This document shows positions 27,498 to 34,900 of a DNA stretch of 64,000 bases, in pieces. Positions within the stretch are counted from its first letter, which is position 1, and each line of letters starts with the position of its first letter. The position numbers were made by a program, and so were the translations under genes. The stretch is taken from NCBI RefSeq assembly GCF_029581395.1, contig NZ_CP121113.1, forward strand, positions 1,732,001-1,796,000, read 5' to 3'. Under the pieces are notes generated by a model. The model was given only the letters and a program-made list of their open reading frames with translations. It searched no databases and was not told the DNA's origin. The stretch comes from Roseinatronobacter sp. S2. GTDB taxonomy: Bacteria > Pseudomonadota > Alphaproteobacteria > Rhodobacterales > Rhodobacteraceae.

Positions 27498-28088
27498 ATG
27501 CGAAATGCGATGCTGAAGCTGGAGGTGTTTGAAACCGCAGCGCCGGATGAAGCCCCCTTGCTGGATGCGGAGGCGGCAGAAAGCCTGCGTGCGGATGCCT
27601 ATGAGCAGGGCTACGGTGCGGGCTGGCATGATGCCTTGCAGCAGATGCGCGATGAAGATGCGCTTCGCGAAAGTGCCGCACTGGAAGCGCTTCAGGCAAT
27701 CAGTTTTACCTATAATGAGGCGCATGGCGCGCTGGAAACTTCGTTTCTGTCCCTGACACGGTCCTTGCTTGAAGCGGTGGTTCCGGAAGTTCTGCGCCTT
27801 TCCTTGTCCGAGATTGTTCTGGAAAACCTGCACCATGCGGCTGCCAGAGAGACGCGTCTGCCGCTGAAGCTTTATTGTGCACCGCAGGCACGCGCGGCAC
27901 TGGAGCGCGTGACATCTGCGGTCCCGGGTCTGGAGATCCAGCTTCTGGACGAGCCGAGCTACAGCGAAGCGCAAGTGTCGTTGCGCGTTGAAGATCAACA
28001 GAGAAACATCGATCTGGATGCTGTTCTTGCGCAGCTTCATGCAGCCTTCGCGCACCAGATCGCGCTCAAGGACAGAAAAGAGGCCTGA
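27498..28088 (+). CDS. FliH-like flagellar assembly protein
   Basis: A 196-residue cytoplasmic protein between fliF and fliN, where FliH is encoded. It shows an early glycine-rich GYGAGWHDAL-type helix (FliH has G-x-x-x-G repeats), a long helix, and a C-terminal domain ending in SLRVEDQQRNIDLDAVLAQL that resembles the ATPase-stator domain of FliH/V-ATPase E subunits. FliH controls the export ATPase FliI. Sequence similarity is weak, so the call rests on position, length and domain order. The ATG follows the fliF stop directly, with AAGGGG upstream. Confidence 0.65.
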   Translation: MRNAMLKLEVFETAAPDEAPLLDAEAAESLRADAYEQGYGAGWHDALQQMRDEDALRESAALEALQAISFTYNEAHGALETSFLSLTRSLLEAVVPEVLRLSLSEIVLENLHHAAARETRLPLKLYCAPQARAALERVTSAVPGLEIQLLDEPSYSEAQVSLRVEDQQRNIDLDAVLAQLHAAFAHQIALKDRKEA

Positions 28089-28090
28089 CA

Positions 28091-28363
28091 ATGGAAGAAC
28101 GTGAGCTGAACACTGCGATACTGGAACAGGTGCCGGTTGAAATTGCCGTATCGGTGGGGCGCGCGCGGCCCATGGTGCGCGAGTTGATGCGACTGGGGCG
28201 TGAGTCGGTTTTGCCGCTGGACCGGCGCATCGACGACCCGGTAGAGCTGTTTATCGGCGACAAGCTTATCGCCCGCGGCGTGCTGGAGGAGATGGAGGGC
28301 GAGAATGCGGGGTTTCTGGGGGTGCGCCTGACAGAAATCATCGACCTGAAAGCGGCGCTTTAA
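28091..28363 (+). CDS. fliN: Flagellar C-ring protein FliN
   Basis: A 90-residue SpoA-domain protein. VPVEIAVSVGRARPMVRELM and GRESVLPLDRRIDDPVELFI, then GDKLIARGVLEEMEGENAGF, is the FliN pattern. The usual family length is 80-130 residues. FliN forms the lower part of the switch complex and docks the export apparatus. It lies two bases after fliH and four before fliP, so all are co-transcribed. Confidence 0.92.
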   Translation: MEERELNTAILEQVPVEIAVSVGRARPMVRELMRLGRESVLPLDRRIDDPVELFIGDKLIARGVLEEMEGENAGFLGVRLTEIIDLKAAL

Positions 28364-28367
28364 CACG

Positions 28368-29105
28368 ATGTTATTCAGGTTTTTCATAGTGACTGCTATT
28401 ATTGCGGCAGGGCTTGCGCTGTCGGGCACAAGTGCCTTCGCACAAGAGGTGACGTTCAGCTTCGGCGATGATGGATCGCTGGCGGTGCGCAGTGTTCAGC
28501 TGATCGTGGTGCTGACGCTGCTTAGTCTGGTTCCCGGTATTCTGGTGATGGTCACCTGTTTTCCATTCATTGTGACGGTTCTGGCAATTCTGCGTCAGGC
28601 GCTGGGCCTGATGCAGTCGCCGCCCAATATGCTGATCGTATCGCTTGCGTTGTTTCTGACCTATTTTGTGATGGAGCCGGTATTTGTCGCGGCGTGGCAG
28701 GGCGGCATTGTGCCCCTGAATGACGGCGATATCGGGCTGGAGGACGCATTTTTGCGTGTGGCCGATCCGTTTCGCCAGTTCATGGCCGCGCGTGTGGACG
28801 GTGCAACCTATGACAGTCTGGCCAGCCTGCGCCCGGCCGCTGCCGTGGATCTGTCCGCAGATGCGCCCTTGTCGGTGCTGGTGCCTGCTTTCATGCTGAG
28901 TGAGGTTGCGCGCGCCTTTCAGATCGGCTTTCTGATCTTCTTGCCATTTCTGATCATCGATCTGGTTGTCGCGGCGGTTCTGATGTCGATGGGAATGATG
29001 ATGGTGCCGCCTGCGATTGTGTCCTTGCCGTTCAAGCTGTCGTTTTTTGTTATTGCCGACGGTTGGCGGCTGGTATCGGAGGCGTTGGTGCGAAGTTACA
29101 TGTAA
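28368..29105 (+). CDS. fliP: Flagellar export apparatus protein FliP
   Basis: FliP (245 residues) is a core protein of the flagellar type III export gate. A cleavable signal sequence (about residues 1-24, ending SAFA) is followed by four membrane helices. Family motifs are MVTCFPFIVTVLAILRQALG, the SPPNMLIVSLALFLTYFVM stretch and FQIGFLIFLPFLIIDLVV. The C-terminal motif MGMMMVPPAIVSLPFKL is diagnostic. It is the last gene of this flagellar arm in the window; fliO, fliQ, fliR and flhA are not present. Confidence 0.95.
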   Translation: MLFRFFIVTAIIAAGLALSGTSAFAQEVTFSFGDDGSLAVRSVQLIVVLTLLSLVPGILVMVTCFPFIVTVLAILRQALGLMQSPPNMLIVSLALFLTYFVMEPVFVAAWQGGIVPLNDGDIGLEDAFLRVADPFRQFMAARVDGATYDSLASLRPAAAVDLSADAPLSVLVPAFMLSEVARAFQIGFLIFLPFLIIDLVVAAVLMSMGMMMVPPAIVSLPFKLSFFVIADGWRLVSEALVRSYM

Positions 29106-29191
29106 TATCAGCAATCCCTCCTGATGCCCTTGCCACATCTGCGGCCAAACCCTAAAAGCGGCCCTTGCGAATGCCAGTCAGGGGAATGGTG

Positions 29192-30289
29192 ATGGGTTTC
29201 AAAATGGGAATCGTGGGTTTGCCGAATGTGGGCAAATCGACATTGTTTAACGCATTGACGAAGACCGCTGCCGCACAGGCCGCGAATTTCCCGTTTTGCA
29301 CGATTGAACCCAATGTCGGTGATGTCGCGGTGCCTGACGACCGGTTGCAAAAGCTTGCCGATATCGCCAGATCGAAAGCGGTGATTCCGACGCGCATGAC
29401 CTTTGTGGATATTGCCGGTCTGGTGCGCGGCGCGTCCAAGGGAGAGGGGCTGGGCAACCAGTTTCTGGCAAATATCCGCGAAGTGGATGCTATTGCCCAT
29501 GTGCTGCGGTGTTTCGAGGATGATGATGTCACCCATGTCGAGGGCAAGATTGACCCCGTCGCAGATGCCGAAACCATCGAGACCGAGTTGATGATCGCGG
29601 ATATGGATTCCATTGAGCGGCGTCTGGCCAACCTGTCGCGCAAGCTGCGTGGCGGCGACAAGGAAGCGGTTGAGCAAGATGCGCTTTTGCGCCGCGCACT
29701 TATCGCGTTGGAGGCCGGAAAACCCGCCCGCACAGTTGAGATCAGCGCCGAGGAGACCAAAAACTGGCGCATGTTGCAGTTGCTGACGGCCAAACCGGTG
29801 CTGTTTGTGTGCAATGTCGAGGAATCCTCGGCGGGCACCGGAAACGGGCTGTCGGCCAAAGTGGCGGCCATGGCCGAAGCGCAAGGCGCGGCCCATGTTG
29901 TCATTTCTGCCCGTATCGAGGAAGAGATCAGCCAGCTTGACGCCGAAGAAGCGGCCATGTTCCTGTCGGAAATGGGGCTGGAGGAAGCGGGCCTCGACCG
30001 GCTTATTCGTGCGGGGTATCAGTTGCTGGGCTTGCAGACCTATTTCACCGTCGGCCCCAAGGAAGCGCGCGCGTGGACCATTCCTGTGGGCACCAGCGCG
30101 CCACAGGCCGCAGGCGTCATTCATGGTGATTTCGAGCGCGGCTTTATCCGCGCCGAGACGGTCGCCTATGATGATTACATCACCTGCAATGGCGAAGCCG
30201 GTGCCAAGGATGCCGGGAAATTCCGCGTCGAGGGAAAATCTTACGAGGTCAAGGACGGTGATGTGCTGCATTTCCTGTTCAATGCCTGA
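29192..30289 (+). CDS. ychF: Redox-regulated ATPase YchF (Obg-like)
   Basis: YchF (365 residues) is a ribosome-associated P-loop NTPase of the Obg family that prefers ATP. MGFKMGIVGLPNVGKSTLFN contains the Walker A motif GLPNVGKS. DIAGLVRGASKGEGLGNQFL is the G3 region, and the C-terminal TGS domain ends with GKSYEVKDGDVLHFLFN. The start at 29192 has AGGGG upstream; the in-frame ATG at 29165 adds a non-family leader. The gene stands alone after the flagellar operon. Confidence 0.96.
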   Translation: MGFKMGIVGLPNVGKSTLFNALTKTAAAQAANFPFCTIEPNVGDVAVPDDRLQKLADIARSKAVIPTRMTFVDIAGLVRGASKGEGLGNQFLANIREVDAIAHVLRCFEDDDVTHVEGKIDPVADAETIETELMIADMDSIERRLANLSRKLRGGDKEAVEQDALLRRALIALEAGKPARTVEISAEETKNWRMLQLLTAKPVLFVCNVEESSAGTGNGLSAKVAAMAEAQGAAHVVISARIEEEISQLDAEEAAMFLSEMGLEEAGLDRLIRAGYQLLGLQTYFTVGPKEARAWTIPVGTSAPQAAGVIHGDFERGFIRAETVAYDDYITCNGEAGAKDAGKFRVEGKSYEVKDGDVLHFLFNA

Positions 30290-30358
30290 TTGTCACATTT
30301 GACATCGCGACGGGCTTGGGGTTGTCTGGCATACAGGTCAATTCACACAGGTGCCCCG

Positions 30359-32212
30359 ATGCGATGGAACCGCCCGTTTCAGCTAGCACTTGGTGCGATC
30401 GCGGCATTGGCTGTTGTGGTCGCTCTTGGCTGGCTTGCGTGGCATCGCGCAACCGTGATCTATTTTACGCAGTTGCAGGACCGGGGACAGAACACGCTTA
30501 ATCTGGCCGAGGCGTCGTTGCGCGGGCAATTGTCGCGGTTTGAACGCTTGCCCCATCTTTTGGCCGAGCAGCGGGTCATACGTTCGCTGGTTCTGGCCCC
30601 GCGCGACCCCGATCTGGTGGTCGCGGCCAATCTGTATTTGCGCGACACCGCCGAAATGCTGGGCGCATCGGACATTTATGTCATGTATCGTGACGGTGTC
30701 ACGCTGGCGGCCAGCAATTTTGACCAGCCCCATAGTTTCGTGGGCGGTAATTTCGTGTTTCGTCCGTATTTTTTTGACGCGCTTGGCCCTAAGGGGGCGG
30801 GGCGGTTTTATGCGCTGGGCACGACCTCCAACAAGCGGGGGTATTATTTTGGCGCGCCCATTGATGTTGCAGGCCAGCGTCATGGCGTGATGGTTATCAA
30901 GATTGATGTGGATGAGATAGAACAGACCTGGGCCTCGGACGAGGTGCGCATCATCGTGACCGACCCCGAAAATATTGTGTTCCTGTCTAACCGGCCGGAC
31001 TGGCTGTTCCGGTCTTTCGGGCCGTTGACGTCCGCGCGCCTTGCGCGAACGGTGCAGACGCGGCGCTATGCGAATGCTGAAATCGGGCAGATCGACTATT
31101 CCCGCGAAACGGATGCAAGCGGGTTTGATTTGTTGCGCACCGCAGCCGATGATGGCGCCAAGCTGGAATACCTTGTCGCGCAGGCCCCTATGGCGGATGC
31201 GGAATGGACGGTGCAGGTGCTGCTTAACACGCGGCCTGCACGCGTGCAGGCGGCAAGTGCGGTGGCGCTTGCAGGGTTCGGGCTGGGTTTGATGGCGCTG
31301 ACCGCCCTGATCCTGTGGCAAAGGCGGCGCCAGCTGGCGGAACGGCTTGTTGTGCAACAAGCCGCCCGCGATGAATTGGAAGCCCGCGTCAGCGAACGCA
31401 CATCGCAACTTGCCGCAGTCAACGACGCCCTGCGCGACGAGGTCAGCGAACGCCGCGCCACTGAAGAACGGTTGCGCCAGACCCAGTCGGAACTGGTGCA
31501 GGCTGGCAAACTGGCAGCCCTTGGCCAGATGTCGGCGGCCCTAAGCCATGAATTCAACCAGCCACTGGCGGCTGCGCGCAATTATGCTGAAAATGCCCAA
31601 TTGTTGCTGGATCGCGGGCGCAGCGTGGATGCGCATGACAATATCGGGCGCATTCTGGGCATGATTGACCGCATGGGCCGCATCAGCCGCCATTTGCGCA
31701 ATTTCGCCCGCAAACCGCACCAGCAATTGCGGCCGGTGGATCTGGAACATGTGATTACGGACGCGCAGGAATTGCTGGGCTGGCAGTTGGACCGGACTGC
31801 GGTGAGGTTGAGTGTGGATCTGGATCTGGCGCAGGGGCCGCTTTTGGTTACCGCAGGGGCGGTGCGGTTGCAGCAGGTGCTTGTCAACCTGCTGGCCAAT
31901 GCGATTGACGCGGTCGAAGGGCAGGACACCAAGCAGTTGGATTTGGCCGCGTGCAGGGTTGGCGACATGATAGAGGTGCGCTTGCGCGACAACGGCCCCG
32001 GCATTGTCGATGCGGTCCAGCCGCGCATTTTCGATCCGTTCTTTTCAACGAAGGAAGTGGGCAAGGGGCTGGGGCTTGGGCTGTCGATTTCCTACAATAT
32101 CATCCGTGATTTTGATGGCCGGATTTCCGTGCGCAACCATCCCGACGGGGGCGCGGAATTTACGCTGTGCCTGCACGCGGCCCACCCCCTGACCGCCGAG
32201 GCCGCTGAATGA
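30359..32212 (+). CDS. dctB: Sensor histidine kinase, DctB-like
   Basis: The protein has 617 residues. Two membrane helices (about residues 8-30 and 300-325) flank a periplasmic PAS-like sensor domain. A coiled coil and the dimerisation/phosphorylation box ALSHEFNQPLAAARNYAENA (His near 397) follow, then the kinase boxes VNLLANAIDA, DNGPGI and GKGLGLGLSIS. DctB-type kinases sense C4-dicarboxylates; the real ligand here may differ. The ATG at 30359 is used because it precedes the first helix. Its stop overlaps the regulator gene by four bases, and a TAXI-TRAP transporter follows. Confidence 0.9.
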   Translation: MRWNRPFQLALGAIAALAVVVALGWLAWHRATVIYFTQLQDRGQNTLNLAEASLRGQLSRFERLPHLLAEQRVIRSLVLAPRDPDLVVAANLYLRDTAEMLGASDIYVMYRDGVTLAASNFDQPHSFVGGNFVFRPYFFDALGPKGAGRFYALGTTSNKRGYYFGAPIDVAGQRHGVMVIKIDVDEIEQTWASDEVRIIVTDPENIVFLSNRPDWLFRSFGPLTSARLARTVQTRRYANAEIGQIDYSRETDASGFDLLRTAADDGAKLEYLVAQAPMADAEWTVQVLLNTRPARVQAASAVALAGFGLGLMALTALILWQRRRQLAERLVVQQAARDELEARVSERTSQLAAVNDALRDEVSERRATEERLRQTQSELVQAGKLAALGQMSAALSHEFNQPLAAARNYAENAQLLLDRGRSVDAHDNIGRILGMIDRMGRISRHLRNFARKPHQQLRPVDLEHVITDAQELLGWQLDRTAVRLSVDLDLAQGPLLVTAGAVRLQQVLVNLLANAIDAVEGQDTKQLDLAACRVGDMIEVRLRDNGPGIVDAVQPRIFDPFFSTKEVGKGLGLGLSISYNIIRDFDGRISVRNHPDGGAEFTLCLHAAHPLTAEAAE

Positions 32213-33576
32213 CCCCGCCCGTCGTGTTGCTTGTCGATGATGATGAGGATTTGCGCAATTCGACCACGCAGGCACTCGATCTGGCCGGTCTTCAGGTGGA
32301 CGGGTTTTCGCGCGCCGAACCGGCGCTTGACCGCATTACCGCGGGTTTCGGCGGGGTGGTGATCAGTGACATCCGCATGCCCGGTCTGGACGGGCTGACG
32401 CTGATGAACCGCATTCATGACATCGACCGCGATGTGCCCGTCATCCTGATTACGGGGCATGGGGATGTGCCGCTGGCCGTGCGCGCCATGCGCGAGGGCG
32501 CGCATGATTTCATTGAAAAGCCGTTTTCGGGCGCGCAGCTTGCATCCATCGCAGTGCGGGCGTTGGAGTTTCGCCAGCTTGTGCTTGAAAACCGGCGGCT
32601 GCGCGCGGCGGCCGGACAAAGCGATGATCTGGAAATGCGGCTTGTGGGGCGGTCCGACAGGATGATCGCGCTGCGCCGCCAGATCCGCACCATTGGCCCG
32701 TCTGATGCGGATGTGCTGATTGTGGGCGACACTGGCACGGGCAAGGAAATCGTGGCGCGTGCGCTTCACGACCTGTCGCCGCGCGCCGCACGTCCGTTTA
32801 TCGCCATCACATGCAGTGCGCTTCCCGACACGTTGATCGAATCTGAATTGTTCGGCCATGAAGCGGGCGCCTTTCCCGGTGCAATCCGGGCACGCATGGG
32901 CAAGTTCGATCATGCACGCGGCGGCACAATTTTGCTGGATGATATTGGTGCAATGCCGATGGATGTGCAGGGCAAGCTGCTGCGCGTCATCGAGGAGCGC
33001 GTGATCACGCCGCTTGGGTCGAATGCCCAGCATCAGCTGGACGCGCGGTTCATTGCCACCAGCCGCGTGGCCCTGGAAGCAGAGGTTGCGGCAGGCCGCT
33101 TTCGGGCTGATTTGCTGTATCGGCTGAATGTGGTCAGTTTGCGCGTGCCACCGCTGTCGGAACGCCTTGAAGATGTGCCGCAGCTTTTTACACGGTTGCT
33201 CTCCGAGGCCTGCCTGCGCCATCGTCTGCCGTCGCGTATGGCCAGTCCGGCCTTTCTGGCCGAGTTGTCGCGCAATGACTGGCCGGGAAATGTGCGCGAA
33301 TTGCGCAATACCGCCGAGCGTTTTGCCTTGGGTGTGCAGATGACTGATACGCCAACTGCCCCGCGCGATAATTCCGGCAAGCTGGCGGATATGATGGCCG
33401 CGCATGAACGCAAATTGCTGGTGGACGCGCTGATCCGTCATCAAGGTGCGTTGCGTCCGGTCTACGAGGCCTTGGGTCTGTCGCGCAAGGCGCTGTATGA
33501 CAAGCTGGTCCGGCATGGCATTGACAAGGGCCATTTCCTGCCGGCTGGGCCAGATACAGCACAGGGTGATGTGTAG
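32209..33576 (+). CDS. dctD: Sigma-54-type response regulator, DctD-like
   Basis: The protein has 455 residues. The receiver domain carries D10-D12 and the phospho-acceptor Asp54 (SDIRMPGLDG). The AAA+ domain has Walker A GDTGTGKE (about 174-181), the loop GAFPGA in place of the standard GAFTGA (222-227), and Walker B LLDDIG in place of LLDEIG. The C-terminal Fis-type helix-turn-helix is ALGLSRKALYDKL. The altered loop and Walker B may affect sigma-54 contact or hydrolysis. The stop codon TAG overlaps the first of two operator-like repeats upstream of the transporter genes. Confidence 0.9.
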   Translation: MTPPVVLLVDDDEDLRNSTTQALDLAGLQVDGFSRAEPALDRITAGFGGVVISDIRMPGLDGLTLMNRIHDIDRDVPVILITGHGDVPLAVRAMREGAHDFIEKPFSGAQLASIAVRALEFRQLVLENRRLRAAAGQSDDLEMRLVGRSDRMIALRRQIRTIGPSDADVLIVGDTGTGKEIVARALHDLSPRAARPFIAITCSALPDTLIESELFGHEAGAFPGAIRARMGKFDHARGGTILLDDIGAMPMDVQGKLLRVIEERVITPLGSNAQHQLDARFIATSRVALEAEVAAGRFRADLLYRLNVVSLRVPPLSERLEDVPQLFTRLLSEACLRHRLPSRMASPAFLAELSRNDWPGNVRELRNTAERFALGVQMTDTPTAPRDNSGKLADMMAAHERKLLVDALIRHQGALRPVYEALGLSRKALYDKLVRHGIDKGHFLPAGPDTAQGDV

Positions 33577-33619
33577 TAAACCACACACGCCTTGGCCGCA
33601 TTGTGTAGCTTTCTACACA
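33570..33619 (+). promoter_or_regulatory. Two phased inverted repeats upstream of the TAXI-TRAP operon
   Basis: Site 1 (33570-33587) is TGTGTAG-TAAA-CCACACA and overlaps the end of the regulator gene. Site 2 (33602-33619) is TGTGTAG-CTTT-CTACACA, a perfect inverted repeat. The centres are 32 bases apart, close to three helical turns, so two dimers would bind the same face of DNA. I infer they are upstream activating sites for the adjacent DctD-like regulator. No exactly spaced -24/-12 promoter was found; an imperfect one is TGGAACCGTTTGCT at 33680-33693. Confidence 0.7.
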
Positions 33620-33774
33620 TAGGCGCGGATTGCGCGCAAAAAACGGGGTTTCCCGGTGATGCGCGCTTGAATTCATCGGTGGAACCGTTTGCTGTGCCCC
33701 CAGTGCGTGCGACACCGAGTGAGGGGTGGCGCAGGCGCAATGCACATACGCAAAAACCAAAGGGGAGGTTCCCA

Positions 33775-34749
33775 ATGCGTTACACCAATTTCGCGGCTCT
33801 GGCCGCTGCATCGATCATGGCGGTTTCCGCAGCATCCGCACAAGACCGCGATGGCTGGCCATCCGAGTTGACGGTTGGCACAGCCAGCCAGGGCGGCGTT
33901 TATTTTGTTTACGGCAATGGTCTGGCAGGGTTTCTGGCCGAAGAACTGAACCTGAATTCGTCTGGTGAAGTGACGGGCGGACCGGTTCAGAACGTCACGC
34001 TTGTTCAGATGCGCGACCATGATATCGGTCTGGTGACAATGGGTCCGGCATTCGAGGCGTGGACTGGTGTGTCCGAACTGGCACCGGGGCTGGAGCACAG
34101 CGATATCCGCGCCCTGTTCCCGATGTATGAAACACCGTTTCAGGGGGTTGCACTGCGCGGCTCTGGCATCACTTCGGTCAGTGATTTTGAAGGCAAGCGC
34201 GTGGGTGTAGGCCCCGCTGGCGGCACGCCCGGCACCTATTGGCCACGTTTCTTTGACACGCTGGGTCTGAATGTCACTGTGTCAAACGCGGGTGCTGCCG
34301 ACACGGCCGGCCAGTTGAAAGATGGTCTGGTTGATGCGTTCGTCTTTGCGGCAGGTCTGCCCATTGGCGCGTTCTCGCAACTGGCCGCCGAAGCTGATGT
34401 CGATATGTTCGGCTTCACCGAAGATGAACTGGCCACCATCATGGAAGGTCACCCTGAAGTGTCGCAGTTCACCATTCCGGCAGGTACATACACAGCGCAG
34501 GACGAAGACCAGCATTCGGTTGCAATGTGGAACTTCGCCATCGCACATGCCGACATGCCCGAAAGTCTGGCCTATGAAATCACCAAGCTGGTGATGGAAA
34601 ACAACGACCGCATGTTGCAGATTCACGCAGCCGCTGCCGCGACCCTGCCAGAGAATGTGGGCAACAACTCGTTCCTGCCATTCCACCCCGGTGCTGTGCG
34701 CTATTTCGAGGAAATCGGGATCGAGATTTCCGACGACCTGAAAGGTTGA
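33775..34749 (+). CDS. TAXI-family TRAP transporter substrate-binding protein
   Basis: A 324-residue periplasmic protein with a signal peptide (about residues 1-22, cleavage after ASA). The mature part opens ELTVGTASQGGVYFVYGNGLA, the start of the TAXI fold, and shows GGPVQNVTLVQMRDHDIGLV, GKRVGVGPAGGTPGTYWPRF and AAATLPENVGNNSFLPFHPGA. TAXI proteins bind small carboxylates such as glutamate or 2-oxoglutarate in characterised cases. The ATG at 33775 has AGGGGAGG upstream. A fused TRAP permease follows after a strong hairpin. Confidence 0.95.
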   Translation: MRYTNFAALAAASIMAVSAASAQDRDGWPSELTVGTASQGGVYFVYGNGLAGFLAEELNLNSSGEVTGGPVQNVTLVQMRDHDIGLVTMGPAFEAWTGVSELAPGLEHSDIRALFPMYETPFQGVALRGSGITSVSDFEGKRVGVGPAGGTPGTYWPRFFDTLGLNVTVSNAGAADTAGQLKDGLVDAFVFAAGLPIGAFSQLAAEADVDMFGFTEDELATIMEGHPEVSQFTIPAGTYTAQDEDQHSVAMWNFAIAHADMPESLAYEITKLVMENNDRMLQIHAAAAATLPENVGNNSFLPFHPGAVRYFEEIGIEISDDLKG

Positions 34750-34773
34750 TCTTGCGATTTACCCAGTGATTCA

Positions 34774-34799
34774 GGGCCGGAGCGTTCGCGCTCTGGCCC
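34774..34799 (+). terminator. Intercistronic hairpin between binding protein and permease
   Basis: The arms GGGCC-g-GAGCG and CGCTC-t-GGCCC close on a TTCG loop. There is no T-run, so partial termination or protection of the 5' mRNA from decay is more likely than full termination. Such hairpins allow more binding protein than permease. Confidence 0.6.
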
Positions 34800-34900
34800 A
34801 TTCTTGAACCGTGCGCATACACGGGCTTTGATACTTCCGGTGCGTGTTCGTGCCCCATGATGGCCCAGTCATCGCAGCAATTTCCAGATTTGGGGGAACC

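Noticed and set aside
29108..30271. 387-codon minus-strand frame opposite ychF
   Set aside because: ychF is unmistakable on the plus strand, and the antisense product has no recognisable feature.
32092..33588. 498-codon minus-strand frame opposite the dctB end and dctD
   Set aside because: Both sense genes show full family motifs; the antisense product has none.
33677..33745. Possible sigma-54 -24/-12 promoter before the TAXI gene
   Set aside because: GG and GC pairs are present (for example in TGGAACCGTTTGCT), but the spacing is off by one or two bases, which sigma-54 does not tolerate.
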